DNA of 33,243 bases from CAZOJJ01 sp964580105. Lineage in GTDB: Bacteria; Bacteroidota; Rhodothermia; Rhodothermales; Rubricoccaceae. The stretch lies in assembly GCA_964580105.1 (NCBI GenBank), contig CAZOJJ010000033.1, positions 1-33,243 of the forward strand. Reading direction: 5' to 3'. Under the pieces are notes generated by a model. The model saw nothing but the letters and a program-made list of their open reading frames with translations. It searched no databases and was not told where the DNA came from. The translations under genes were made by a program, and so were the position numbers. Shown piece after piece: positions 16,498 to 24,126 of this stretch; positions within the stretch are counted from its first letter, which is position 1, and the number at the start of each line of letters is the position of its first letter.

Positions 16498-16604
16498 CCC
16501 CGGCCGGCCTTGCGGGTTCGTCAGAACCGGGCGAAGACGGGGTGGTCCGTGGTGGGTGAGGGGCCCCGGGCCCGGCGCGAGGCCGAGGCGGCCGTGCAGG
16601 GCGC

Positions 16605-16636
16605 CCCGCCTCGATCAACCCCCGCCTCGATCAACC
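16605..16636. repeat. 16-bp perfect tandem duplication
   Basis: CCCGCCTCGATCAACC is present twice in tandem (16605-16620, 16621-16636). The array lies 22 nt beyond the stop codon of the geranylgeranyl-reductase-family gene. Confidence 0.9.
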
Positions 16637-16658
16637 CCCACCCCGAACCGCCGGCGAC

Positions 16659-17876
16659 CTACGCCGTCAGGATGCGGAGGTAGAACAGCGGCGAGATGAG
16701 CTTGCTGCGCTCCTCCTCGTCGTCGAACATCTGGCTGATGGCGTCGGCCACCTCGGGCGAGCGGGCGGCCTTCTCGATGACCTTGTTGAGGAGCCACTTC
16801 CAGCGGCCGAGCCGCTGCATGGCGTGGCTGAGCTTGAGCTCGTGGCCGAGGTAGTCGAGCACGTCGCGCTGGTAGCCGCGGAGGAAGGCGGCGCTGTAGT
16901 CGTTCGCCTCCTTCGCCTTCGCCGTCCAGCCGGCCGCCTTCTCGGCCGAGACCATCGCGTTGCCGATGCCCTCGCCGGTGAAGGGGTCGATGAGGCTGGC
17001 GGCGTCGCCGAGGAGCAGCCACCCGTCGCCCGCCATCGTGCGCGGCTTCGAGCCGAGGGGGAGGCCCCAGCCCCGGATGCCGTCGAGCGGCCGCGCGTTC
17101 GCGAAGCGCTCCTTGAAGCGGGGGTGCTCGACGAGCTGGCGGAGCAGCGGCTTCAGCTTGATGTCCCGCTTCTTGATCACCGAGGAGAGCATGCCCACGC
17201 CCACGTTCGCCCGGCCGTCGGCCATGGGGAAGATCCAGAAGTAGCCCGGGATCGACTCCTCGACGAAGTGGATTTCGATGTGGTTCAGCTCGTGGAAGCC
17301 GGTCACGCCTTCCCAGTACCACCGCAGCCCGGCCACGTAGTGCTTCTCGTGGAGCTGATCCATCCCCAGCTCACGGACCACCACCGAGTAGGCGCCGTCG
17401 GCGCCTACGGTGATCGGGGCGCGGACCTCCTCCTCCTTCCCGTTGCGCTTGACGGTCACGCCGACGACCTTCCCGCCCTCGCGGAGGAGGCCGGTGACGG
17501 TGGCGCCGGTCCAGATCTCGGCGCCCGCCTGCCGCGCCTGGTCCACCACGAGCGCGTCGAACGTGACGCGGTCGCACACGAAGCCGGGGGCGACGGGCTT
17601 GTCGAGCGCCTTCGTGAACGGGATGGCGACCTCGTCGCCGAAGGGGCCGGAGAACGTGACGCCCCAGGAGTCGATCTGGGAGGTGGCCAGCAGCGGCTCG
17701 ATCATGCCGAGCCGCTTCATCACGTCCACGGTCTTGCCCGAGAGGGCGTCGCCGCAGACCTTGTCGCGGGGGAAGGCGTCCTTGTCGATCAGGAGCGGCC
17801 GGAGGCCGGCGCGGGCCATGACCGTCGCGGCCGTGGCGCCGCCGGGTCCCGCACCGACGATGATGGCGTCGTACAC
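16659..17876 (-). CDS. Geranylgeranyl reductase-family FAD-dependent oxidoreductase
   Basis: The 405-aa flavoprotein starts at a GTG (17876) directly before YDAIIVGAGPGGATAA, the FAD-binding Rossmann motif (about 5-18). Other signatures are DKVCGDALSG, VGADGAYSVV (about 180) and LLGDAASLIDPFTGEGIG (the second FAD motif, about 290). The overall order fits geranylgeranyl/digeranylgeranyl reductases, which saturate isoprenoid chains of quinones, chlorophyll or lipids. The substrate here cannot be told; menaquinone or carotenoid side chains are candidates. No other isoprenoid gene is adjacent. The next locus upstream is the SRP RNA. Confidence 0.9.
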   Translation of the reverse strand: MYDAIIVGAGPGGATAATVMARAGLRPLLIDKDAFPRDKVCGDALSGKTVDVMKRLGMIEPLLATSQIDSWGVTFSGPFGDEVAIPFTKALDKPVAPGFVCDRVTFDALVVDQARQAGAEIWTGATVTGLLREGGKVVGVTVKRNGKEEEVRAPITVGADGAYSVVVRELGMDQLHEKHYVAGLRWYWEGVTGFHELNHIEIHFVEESIPGYFWIFPMADGRANVGVGMLSSVIKKRDIKLKPLLRQLVEHPRFKERFANARPLDGIRGWGLPLGSKPRTMAGDGWLLLGDAASLIDPFTGEGIGNAMVSAEKAAGWTAKAKEANDYSAAFLRGYQRDVLDYLGHELKLSHAMQRLGRWKWLLNKVIEKAARSPEVADAISQMFDDEEERSKLISPLFYLRILTA

Positions 17877-17909
17877 GTGGCGTGGAGGCAGAGGTGATCG
17901 TTGGGGCCC

Positions 17910-17917
17910 AGAAGCTA
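17910..17917 (-). promoter_or_regulatory. Putative -7 box (TAGCTTCT)
   Basis: TAGCTTCT on the minus strand lies 33 nt before the GTG start of the geranylgeranyl-reductase-family gene and downstream of the SRP RNA terminator. Confidence 0.4.
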
Positions 17918-17947
17918 CGGCCAACGGACGAGGGACCACGGCCCTAC

Positions 17948-17965
17948 AAAAAAAGTGAGGGCACG
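17948..17965 (-). terminator. Poly-T after the SRP RNA closing stem
   Basis: Seven consecutive T (minus strand, 17954-17948) follow directly after the 3' arm CGTGCCCTCAC, giving an intrinsic terminator with the SRP terminal helix as stem. Confidence 0.7.
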
Positions 17966-18059
17966 CGATCCGTATCGCGCCGCATCGACCTCCTACCGCT
18001 GCTGCCTTCCGGCCCTGACGGAGTTCAGAGGGAGCTGGCCGTACGGGACGTGCCCTCAC
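17955..18059 (-). ncRNA. ffs: Signal recognition particle RNA (bacterial small, 4.5S type)
   Basis: The minus strand contains the conserved SRP54-binding hairpin GTCAGGGCCGGAAGGCAGCA, with the GGAAG tetraloop region. The ends close in a perfect 11-bp stem: GTGAGGGCACG with CGTGCCCTCAC (18049-18059 and 17955-17965 on the plus strand). The 105-nt length suits the Alu-less bacterial form. It pairs with Ffh to target membrane proteins. A run of seven T follows the closing stem on the minus strand, so the RNA's own terminal helix probably acts as the terminator. Confidence 0.93.
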
Positions 18060-18092
18060 GCTGCCGGCGAACCCCGCGGGGTGACCGGCAAC
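18060..18092 (-). promoter_or_regulatory. GC-rich hairpin directly 5' of the SRP RNA
   Basis: On the minus strand GTTGCCGG (18092-18085) pairs with CCGGCAGC (18067-18060; one G-T pair), and the interior CCCCGCGGGG is self-complementary. The hairpin lies between the putative -7 box and the mature SRP RNA, so it may be a 5' leader that is removed. Confidence 0.5.
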
Positions 18093-18094
18093 GC

Positions 18095-18102
18095 CCAATA
18101 TA
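18095..18102 (-). promoter_or_regulatory. Putative -7 box of the SRP RNA gene (TATATTGG)
   Basis: TATATTGG is the most AT-rich octamer in the region. It would start transcription near 18090, inside the upstream hairpin. Confidence 0.4.
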
Positions 18103-18181
18103 CCGCCGCCTCATCGGGCCTCATGCGAAGGGCGCATGGATACGGCGGGGGACTGCCTCCCGATCGGCCGTAACCGGAAAC

Positions 18182-18195
18182 CTTGTTTGAACAAG
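18182..18195. promoter_or_regulatory. Palindromic operator candidate upstream of yceI
   Basis: CTTGTT-TG-AACAAG has 6-bp perfect arms, 50 nt before the YceI start, and is unusually AT-rich for this genome. The size and symmetry suit a MarR- or TetR-type operator. No regulator gene is next to it. Confidence 0.4.
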
Positions 18196-18245
18196 TAAGT
18201 TGAGAGGAGCCTGACGTTCCTCCACCTACCTACCGGATTCCTACC

Positions 18246-18830
18246 ATGAGCGAGATCCTCACGGACGCCACCGTCCGGACCTACACCGTCGACCCGTCCC
18301 ACTCCCGCCTCGGGTTCGTCGTCCGCCACCTCGGCTTCTCGAAGGTGCGCGGCGCCTTCGAGCAGTTCGAGGGCACCGTCCGCATGACGCCGGGCGACCT
18401 CTCGACGCTCGCGGCCGAGGCCACGATCCAGGCCTCTTCCATCTCCACGAACGAGGAGAAGCGCGACGCGCACCTCCGCTCGGCCGACTTCTTCGAGGTC
18501 GAGACCTACCCCACGATCACCTTCCGGAGCACCGAGGTGCGCGACGTGAAAGGCGACCGCTTCACGCTCGTCGGCGACCTCACGATGCACGGGGTGACGA
18601 AGCGCATCGCGCTCGAGGGCGAGTTCCTCGGCGAGGGCCCCGACCCCTGGGGCGGCACGCGCGTGGCCTTCGAGGCCGGCACGAAGGTCAACCGCAAGGA
18701 CTTCGGGCTGAACTGGAACGTCGCGCTGGAGGCGGGCGGCTGGCTCGTCAGCGAGGACGTCGAGATCGTCCTCGAGGTGCAGGCCGTTCTGCAGAAGGAG
18801 CAAGCTCTGCAGAAGGAGCAAGCGGTGTAA
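18246..18830 (+). CDS. YceI-family lipocalin-like protein
   Basis: The 194-aa protein is a YceI domain, an eight-stranded beta barrel that binds polyisoprenoid molecules in characterised members. TYTVDPSHSRLGFVVRHLGFSKVRGAFEQFEG is the N-terminal signature. SISTNEEKRDAHLRSADFFEVETYP and DLTMHGVTK are the conserved central blocks. No signal peptide is seen, so this copy is probably cytoplasmic. The C-terminus ends in a perfect duplicated hexapeptide, LQKEQA, encoded by an 18-bp tandem repeat. An operator-like palindrome lies upstream. Confidence 0.93.
   Translation: MSEILTDATVRTYTVDPSHSRLGFVVRHLGFSKVRGAFEQFEGTVRMTPGDLSTLAAEATIQASSISTNEEKRDAHLRSADFFEVETYPTITFRSTEVRDVKGDRFTLVGDLTMHGVTKRIALEGEFLGEGPDPWGGTRVAFEAGTKVNRKDFGLNWNVALEAGGWLVSEDVEIVLEVQAVLQKEQALQKEQAV
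18789..18824 (+). repeat. 18-bp tandem duplication at the yceI 3' end
   Basis: CTGCAGAAGGAGCAAGCT (18789-18806) is followed by a copy differing only in the last base (18807-18824). It encodes LQKEQA twice, directly before the final Val and stop. Confidence 0.93.
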
Positions 18831-18851
18831 CCCTGTCGGATGGAGAGGCCA

Positions 18852-18879
18852 GTAGGGGCGCACGGTCGTGCGCCCCTAC
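18852..18879. repeat. Dispersed palindrome, copy 1 (GTAGGGGCGCACG arms)
   Basis: GTAGGGGCGCACG and its complement form 13-bp arms around GT, between the convergent yceI and purine permease genes. A copy differing at one base is at 24180-24207. It may act as a bidirectional terminator, but no T tract is present. Confidence 0.85.
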
Positions 18880-18907
18880 GCGTCGGCGGCGCGAGCCGTC
18901 CCCTCGG

Positions 18908-20212
18908 TCACGCTCCGACGGTGGCGTAGTAGAGGACGAGGAGGGCGGCCATCCCGTAGAGCAGCGGCGGCACCTCGCGCCAGCGGCCCACGAGCGCCTG
19001 CACCGTGACGTACGCCACGAGCCCGAGCGCGATGCCGTTGGCGATGGAGTACGTGAACGGCATCGCGGCGATGGTCAGGAATGCGGGCAGCGCCGTGTCG
19101 ATTCGGCCCCAGTCGAGTTCGCCTGCGCCCCGCATCATCAGCGCGCCGACGGCCACGAGCGCGGGCGCCGTGGCGAACGCCGGCACGGCCGTGAACAGCG
19201 GCGCGACGAAGAGGGCGAGGAGGAACAGCACGGCCACCGTCACCGCCGTCAGGCCCGTCCGGCCGCCCTCCTCGACGCCCGCCGCGGACTCGATGTAGGA
19301 GGTCACCGTGCTGGTCCCCAGCACGGCGCCCGCCATCGTCCCGACGGCGTCGGACGCGAAGGCCGCGTCCGCCCGCTCCAACTCGCCGTTCTCGTCGGTG
19401 AAGCCGCCGAGGCGGCCCACGCCGAGGAGCGTGCCGGCCGTGTCGAAGAGGTCCACGAACAGAAAGGCGAGGACGACCGGGATCAGCTCGCCGGTGAACA
19501 GCCCGGAGAAGTCCATCGCGAGGAACGTTTCCGTGGGCAGGTGCGGAAACGTGAGCCACGCCTCGGGCAGCGCGGTGAGCCCCAGCGCCCATGCCGCCGC
19601 CGTGACGACGACGACGCCGATCAGCAGGCCGCCCGGCACGCGCCGCGCCATCAGCGCCGCGATCCCGACGAGTCCGGCGAGGGCGAGGAGCGTCGGCGCC
19701 GCCGTCACGTCGCCCAGCGCCACGAGCGTGGCCGGGCTCTCCACCACCAACCCCGCACCGCGCAGGCCGATCAGCGCCAGGAAGAGCCCGATGCCCGCCG
19801 TCGTTGCAACCTTGATGGGGAGGGGGATGGCGTTGATGAGCCGCCGCCGGACGCCGCCCACCGAGAGGAGCAGGAACAGCACGCCCTCGATGAACACCGC
19901 TGCCAGTGCCGTCCGCCACGGCACGCCGAGGCCGACGACCACGCCGAAGGTGAAGTAGGCGTTGAGCCCCATGCCGGGGGCGAGGGCAAAGGGGTAGTTC
20001 GCCCAGAGGCCCATCGCCAGCGTCGCCAGCGCTGCCGAGAGCGCCGTGGCCACGGCGACGTCCTGCGCCGGCATCCCCGCCTCGGCGAGGATCTGGGGGT
20101 TGACCAGCAGGACGTACGCCATCGTGAGGAACGTGGCGACGCCGGCGCGGACCTCGGTAGCGGGTGTGGTGCCGTGCTCGGAGAGGCGGAAGAGACGGTC
20201 GAGGAGAGACAC
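18908..20212 (-). CDS. NCS2-family purine permease (AzgA type)
   Basis: The 434-aa polytopic membrane protein imports purines, probably adenine, guanine or hypoxanthine, by proton symport. GVATFLTMAYVLLVNPQIL, ANYPFALAPGMGLNAYFTF and FLFVDLFDTAGTLLGVG are hallmarks of the AzgA branch. GTSTVTSYIESAAGVEEGGRTGLTA contains the conserved substrate-region motif. About a dozen hydrophobic segments are visible. The GTG at 20212 (VSLLDRLFRLSEHGT) gives the usual family start and length. A -7 box lies 21 nt upstream. Substrate is inferred from the family. Confidence 0.92.
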   Translation of the reverse strand: MSLLDRLFRLSEHGTTPATEVRAGVATFLTMAYVLLVNPQILAEAGMPAQDVAVATALSAALATLAMGLWANYPFALAPGMGLNAYFTFGVVVGLGVPWRTALAAVFIEGVLFLLLSVGGVRRRLINAIPLPIKVATTAGIGLFLALIGLRGAGLVVESPATLVALGDVTAAPTLLALAGLVGIAALMARRVPGGLLIGVVVVTAAAWALGLTALPEAWLTFPHLPTETFLAMDFSGLFTGELIPVVLAFLFVDLFDTAGTLLGVGRLGGFTDENGELERADAAFASDAVGTMAGAVLGTSTVTSYIESAAGVEEGGRTGLTAVTVAVLFLLALFVAPLFTAVPAFATAPALVAVGALMMRGAGELDWGRIDTALPAFLTIAAMPFTYSIANGIALGLVAYVTVQALVGRWREVPPLLYGMAALLVLYYATVGA

Positions 20213-20233
20213 GAGGCGGGGAGAGGAGGAGCG

Positions 20234-20241
20234 AGAAAGTA
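20234..20241 (-). promoter_or_regulatory. Putative -7 box (TACTTTCT)
   Basis: TACTTTCT on the minus strand lies 21 nt before the GTG start of the purine permease. Confidence 0.4.
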
Positions 20242-20360
20242 CGCTCGGAGGCCCGATCGCTCCCGCCGCACCGGGGCCGGGCGAGCCGGCGCGTTCACAC
20301 CGTTTTCCACACGCGTACTTGGCACGCCGGGGCGCGATGCCGTAGGTTTCCGGCCTGCCC

Positions 20361-20432
20361 GCCAACGTAGCTCAGGGGTAGAGCAGCTCACTCGTAATGA
20401 GCAGGTCGTCGGTTCAAATCCGACCGTTGGCT
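20361..20432 (+). tRNA. tRNA-Thr, anticodon CGU
   Basis: The 72-nt cloverleaf has acceptor stem GCCAACG/CGTTGGC, anticodon arm GCTCA-CTCGTAA-TGAGC with anticodon CGT (decodes ACG), and T arm GTCGG-TTCAAAT-CCGAC. The discriminator base is T, as expected for Thr. CCA is not encoded. An intrinsic terminator follows. Confidence 0.96.
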
Positions 20433-20435
20433 CCC

Positions 20436-20482
20436 CGAAAAAGCCCCGAATCAGCCTGTCTGGCCGGTTCGGGGCTTTTTCG
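20436..20482 (+). terminator. Intrinsic terminator of tRNA-Thr
   Basis: CGAAAAAGCCCCGAA (20436-20450) pairs with TTCGGGGCTTTTTCG (20468-20482) in a perfect 15-bp stem with A tract before and T tract after the GC core. It begins 4 nt after the tRNA. Confidence 0.9.
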
Positions 20483-20493
20483 TTCTTGCAGGG

Positions 20494-20545
20494 AGTCGCA
20501 CGAAGTCGCGCCCAGTTGCGCCGGTTTGTAACACATTTGTAGCAC
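20494..20545. repeat. Array of five ~10-bp direct repeats beside tRNA-Thr
   Basis: Three abutting units AGTCGCACGA, AGTCGCGCCC and AGTTGCGCCG (20494-20523) are followed by TTTGTAACAC (20525-20534) and TTTGTAGCAC (20536-20545). The 10-11-bp period puts all units on one face of the helix. This is the look of arm-type binding sites of a tyrosine recombinase next to a tRNA attachment site. No integrase gene is present in the window. Confidence 0.6.
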
Positions 20546-20718
20546 GCCCCGGCGCCCGCTCCCCGCCGGCCAACGGGGCGCCCGACCAGCTATGCACCCC
20601 CGACTGGGTGGTGGCCAGTTTCGGTGACGATGGCCTCGCCAGGGGCCGGGGCGTCCTCGATCTCGGGGGCAAAGGAGCCGAATCAGCGTCCCTTACGCCA
20701 CACGACCCACGCAATCCG

Positions 20719-21771
20719 TCACTGTAGGCCCGCCTCGCGGAGGAGCCGAGCCGTACCCTCCACGTCGCGGAGGCGGGCGAAGTCGAGGGCCGGGCTGAGG
20801 GCCATCGCACGGTCGAACGGGAGGAAGTACGGCGGCACCGTGGCGCCCTGAACGACGGGGTACTCGTGGACCACCTCGGCCGAGAACCGCTGCGACTCGG
20901 GCGCGAGCAGGAAGGCCAGGAAGCGCTGTGCGGCCGACGGGTTGGCGCTCGTGCCGAGTACGCCCGCGCCCGTCACGAGCGCGAGGTTGCCCGCGTCGCC
21001 CTCGGCGAAGTGATAGGTGGCCACGGGGGCGTCCGCCTCGGTGGCGTCTGCGGCCTCCTCGCTGCCGTGGAGCAGGCGGAGGACGTAGTAGTGGTTCGTC
21101 AGCGCCACGTCGATCTCGCCCGCGGCGAGGGCCTCCAGCATCGGCGTGTTCGAGGGGTACGCCTTCGGCTCCAGCGCCCGCATCCCGTCGATCCAGGCGC
21201 GCGTGGAATCCTCGCCGTGCATCTCGCGCAGGGCGGTGACGAAGTCGAGGAAGGAGGCGTAGGTGGGCGTCCAGCCGATCCGACCGCGCAGGCCGGACGC
21301 GTTCGGGAGGTCGAGCACCGAGGCGGGGAGGGCCGTCGTGTCCACGCGGCCGGGGGCGTAGGCGAGGACGCGGAAACGGACGGTCGCCGGGGTCCACGTG
21401 CCGCTGGAGGGGACGAAGGCGGCGGGCATCGCGAGGAGGCTGTCGGGCAACTCGGTCAGCAGGCCCGCCTCCTCGGCGGCCACGAGGGTGCCGGCCGTGT
21501 TGGCCCAGAAGAGGTCGGCCGGGCTGCCCGTGCCCTCCTCCTGGAGCGCCGCCAGCAGCTCGGCGTCGGTGCCGTAGCGGACCTCCACGTCGAGGCCGGT
21601 CTCCTCACGGAAGCGCTGCACGAGCGGGTCCACGAGGACGTCTTTGCGGCCGGAGTAGATGACGAGGCGGTCGGACTCGGCGGCGCCCTCGGGCGCGTTG
21701 GTGTCCGGCGAGCAGGCGGCGAAGGAGACGACGAGGGCGGCGAGGAGCGCCCAGAGCGAGAAGCGAGGCAT
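20719..21771 (-). CDS. Iron(III) ABC transporter substrate-binding lipoprotein (FutA/FbpA-like)
   Basis: The 350-aa protein has a lipoprotein signal peptide (MPRFSLWALLAALVVSFAAC) and a class of periplasmic binding fold typical of ferric-iron carriers. RLVIYSGRKDVLVDPLVQRF is the N-terminal strand-helix. GSPADLFWANTAGTL follows, and NHYYVLRL holds the tandem tyrosines that ligate iron in FbpA/FutA proteins. GVLGTSANPSAAQRFLAFLL and a C-terminal HEYPVV also fit. No permease or ATPase gene is adjacent, so the partner transporter lies elsewhere. It is downstream of tkt on the same strand with an 80-bp gap. Confidence 0.88.
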   Translation of the reverse strand: MPRFSLWALLAALVVSFAACSPDTNAPEGAAESDRLVIYSGRKDVLVDPLVQRFREETGLDVEVRYGTDAELLAALQEEGTGSPADLFWANTAGTLVAAEEAGLLTELPDSLLAMPAAFVPSSGTWTPATVRFRVLAYAPGRVDTTALPASVLDLPNASGLRGRIGWTPTYASFLDFVTALREMHGEDSTRAWIDGMRALEPKAYPSNTPMLEALAAGEIDVALTNHYYVLRLLHGSEEAADATEADAPVATYHFAEGDAGNLALVTGAGVLGTSANPSAAQRFLAFLLAPESQRFSAEVVHEYPVVQGATVPPYFLPFDRAMALSPALDFARLRDVEGTARLLREAGLQ

Positions 21772-21787
21772 GGGTGGAGGGGCTATC

Positions 21788-21800
21788 TGGATTCGATCCA
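21788..21800. promoter_or_regulatory. Small palindrome upstream of the iron-binding protein gene
   Basis: TGGAT-TCG-ATCCA lies 16 nt before the start, in an AT-rich patch. It does not match the Fur or DtxR consensus. Operator function is only a possibility. Confidence 0.25.
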
Positions 21801-21851
21801 AAGAGTACGAACCCGCGTGCGCGCACCGCGTGATTTCTCGGGGAAGGGGCG

Positions 21852-23897
21852 CTACCGCCCCAGCGCCTCCCGCGCCGCCGCCACCACCGCCTCGGCGGTC
21901 AGCCCGAGGCCGGCGTACACGTCCTCCCACGGCCCGCTCGCCCCGAACCGGTCGAGCCCGACGACCCGGCCGCCCATCCCGACGTACTTGTACCACCCCA
22001 GCGTCGCGCCCGCCTCGACGCCGACGCGGGCGGTGACGGCCGGCGGCAGCACCGCGTCGCGGTAGGCCGCGTCCTGCGCGTCGAACAGCTCCCAGCAGGG
22101 CATCGAGACGACGCGCGCGGCGACGCCTTCGCGCTTCAACAGGCGCTGCGCGTCGAGGGCGAGGTGGACCTCGGAGCCCGTCGCCAGCAGGAGCACGTCG
22201 GGCGTGCCGTCGCAGTCGGAGAGGACGTAGGCGCCGCGCCGCGTGCCCTCGGCCGAGGCGTACGTCGAGCGGTCGAGCGTGGGGACGTTCTGGCGGGTGA
22301 GGGCGAGGAGGCTCGGCCCGTCGGTCCGCTCGATGGCGAGCCGCCACGCCTCGGTCGTCTCGTTGGCGTCGCACGGGCGGAAGACGGGGAGGCCAGGAAT
22401 CGCCCGGAGGCCCATCAGCTGCTCGATGGGCTGGTGCGTCGGCCCGTCCTCGCCGAGGCCGACGGAGTCGTGCGTGAAGACGAACAGCGTGGGCACGCCC
22501 ATCAGCGCCGCGAGGCGGATCGTTGGGCGCATGTAGTCGGAGAAAATCAGGAAGGTGCCGCCGTAGCCGCGCAGGCCGCCGTGGAGCGTGAGCCCGTTGA
22601 GCAGCGCGCCCATGGCGTGCTCACGGACGCCGAAGCGGAGGTAGCGCCCGGCCGGGTCCTCGCGCGAGAAGTCGCGCATCGTGTCCGTCTTCGTCTTGTT
22701 CGACGGCGTGAGGTCGGCCGAGCCGCCGACGAGTTCGGGCAGCGCGGGCACCAGCTCGCCGAGCACCTTGCCGCCGGCGGCGCGCGTCGCCAAGCCCTTC
22801 TCGCTCGGCTCGAACGTCGGGAGGTTCGCGTCCCAGCCGTCGGGCAGCGCGCAGGCGAAGCGGCGCTCGAAGTCGGCGGCCTGCTCCGGGTTGGCCTCGC
22901 GGTAGGCGTGGAAGCGGCCCTGCCAGTCGCAGTGGGCTTCCCTCCCCCGGAAGGCCTGCTCGCGGAGGAGCGTGTCGGCGCCGTCAGGGACGTAGAACGT
23001 GGGCGCCAGCGGGATGCCGAGGTTCCGCTTCGTCGCGGCTACCTCCTCCGCGCCGAGGGGGTCGGAGTGGATGTCGGATTTGCCCGCGAGGTTGGGGGAG
23101 CCGAAGCCGATGGTCGTCTTGCAGACGATGAGGCTGGGCCGGTCGGCCGCCGCGCGCGCCACGTGGAGGGCCTCCTCGACGGCGTTTCGGTCGTGCCCGT
23201 CGATGGGACCGATGACGTGCCAGCCGAGCGCCTCGTAGCGCTTCCCGACGTCCTCGCTGAAGGTCAGGTTCGTGTCGCCGTCGATGGTGACGTGGTTGTC
23301 GTCGTAGAGGACGACGAGCTTGCCGAGGCCGAGGTGGCCGGCCAGCGAGGAGGCCTCGTTCGAGACGCCCTCCATGAGGTCGCCGTCGGAGGCGATGACG
23401 TAGGTGTAGTGATCGACGATCGTGTGCTCGGCCGTGTTGAAGGTGGCCGCGAGGTGCTTCTCGGCCAGCGCCATGCCGACGGCGTTGGCGATGCCCTGCC
23501 CCAGCGGCCCCGTCGTGGTCTCGACGCCGGGCGTGAGGAAGTTCTCGGGATGGCCCGGCGTTTTGCTGTGCAACTGGCGGAAGTCCTTCAGATCCTCCAT
23601 CGAGACGTCGTAGCCGCTCAGGTGGAGGAGGCCGTAGAGCAGCATCGAGCCGTGGCCGGCGGAGAGGACGAACCGGTCGCGGTCGGGCCACGTGGGGTCC
23701 TGGGGGTCGTGCTTGAGGAAGCGCGTCCAGAGCACGACGGCGGCGTCGGCCATGCCCATGGGGAGGCCGGGGTGCCCGCTCTGGGCCGCCTCGACGGCGT
23801 CGATGGTGAGGCCGCGGAGGGTGTTGGCGGCGAGGGCTTCGAGGCGGGCGGTGTCGGCGGCGGAGCGCGGCTCGGCGGCGGTGGAGGCGTCGGCCAT
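21852..23897 (-). CDS. tkt: Transketolase
   Basis: The 681-aa thiamine-diphosphate enzyme moves two-carbon units between sugar phosphates in the pentose phosphate pathway. AAQSGHPGLPMGMADA, SAGHGSMLLYGLLHL and GPLGQGIANAVGMA form the N-terminal active site. ASDGDLMEGVSNEASSLAGHL with DDN is the ThDP/Mg motif. FGVREHAMG carries the catalytic Glu, and GLGEDGPTHQPIEQ the substrate His. Length and domain order are standard. Promoter elements TTG and TAGCTTCG lie just upstream. It is transcribed in the same direction as the nuo operon but is separated from it by 337 bp of repeats. Confidence 0.97.
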   Translation of the reverse strand: MADASTAAEPRSAADTARLEALAANTLRGLTIDAVEAAQSGHPGLPMGMADAAVVLWTRFLKHDPQDPTWPDRDRFVLSAGHGSMLLYGLLHLSGYDVSMEDLKDFRQLHSKTPGHPENFLTPGVETTTGPLGQGIANAVGMALAEKHLAATFNTAEHTIVDHYTYVIASDGDLMEGVSNEASSLAGHLGLGKLVVLYDDNHVTIDGDTNLTFSEDVGKRYEALGWHVIGPIDGHDRNAVEEALHVARAAADRPSLIVCKTTIGFGSPNLAGKSDIHSDPLGAEEVAATKRNLGIPLAPTFYVPDGADTLLREQAFRGREAHCDWQGRFHAYREANPEQAADFERRFACALPDGWDANLPTFEPSEKGLATRAAGGKVLGELVPALPELVGGSADLTPSNKTKTDTMRDFSREDPAGRYLRFGVREHAMGALLNGLTLHGGLRGYGGTFLIFSDYMRPTIRLAALMGVPTLFVFTHDSVGLGEDGPTHQPIEQLMGLRAIPGLPVFRPCDANETTEAWRLAIERTDGPSLLALTRQNVPTLDRSTYASAEGTRRGAYVLSDCDGTPDVLLLATGSEVHLALDAQRLLKREGVAARVVSMPCWELFDAQDAAYRDAVLPPAVTARVGVEAGATLGWYKYVGMGGRVVGLDRFGASGPWEDVYAGLGLTAEAVVAAAREALGR

Positions 23898-23929
23898 GGG
23901 GGCGAGGGACGAGGCGGGACGGGGCGGCT

Positions 23930-23961
23930 CGAAGCTACGGGCGGCGCTCGGAGGGGTTCAA
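23930..23961 (-). promoter_or_regulatory. Bacteroidota-type promoter for tkt
   Basis: On the minus strand TTG (23961-23959) is followed after 21 nt by TAGCTTCG (23937-23930), which lies 32 nt before the tkt start. Confidence 0.5.
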
Positions 23962-24016
23962 CGCGCCGCCCCGCTTTGGCGAAAAAGCCCACGAACGATG
24001 GGGAGGCACGGCCCGA

Positions 24017-24048
24017 GCGTAGGGCCACCATGCATGGTGGCCCTACGC
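24017..24048. repeat. 32-bp perfect palindrome
   Basis: GCGTAGGGCCACCATG and its exact reverse complement meet with no loop (centre 24032/24033). The GTAGGGGC-like outer bases resemble the neighbouring dispersed palindrome. Such perfect palindromes suggest a mobile REP-type element. Confidence 0.9.
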
Positions 24049-24126
24049 CCCGGGTATCCCCGCGCGGGTGCAAACGCAAAGAACCATCGCGGTAGCTCCC
24101 TACGGCCTCCGGGCTCCTGACCTAGA

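Noticed and set aside
17882..18190. Plus-strand frame across 17882-18190
   Set aside because: It is antisense to the SRP RNA, whose conserved core and closing stem explain the region.
19541..20542. Plus-strand frame running into tRNA-Thr
   Set aside because: The downstream peptide SSGVEQLTRNEQVVGSNPT is a translated tRNA, and the rest is antisense to the purine permease.
20451..20810. Integrase C-terminal remnant on the minus strand next to tRNA-Thr
   Set aside because: An open frame exists, but no recognisable tyrosine recombinase motif (R-H-R-Y) is visible, so only the repeat array is reported.
21772..21851. Fur or DtxR box before the iron-binding protein gene
   Set aside because: Only a 5-bp palindrome (TGGAT/ATCCA) is present; it does not match either consensus.
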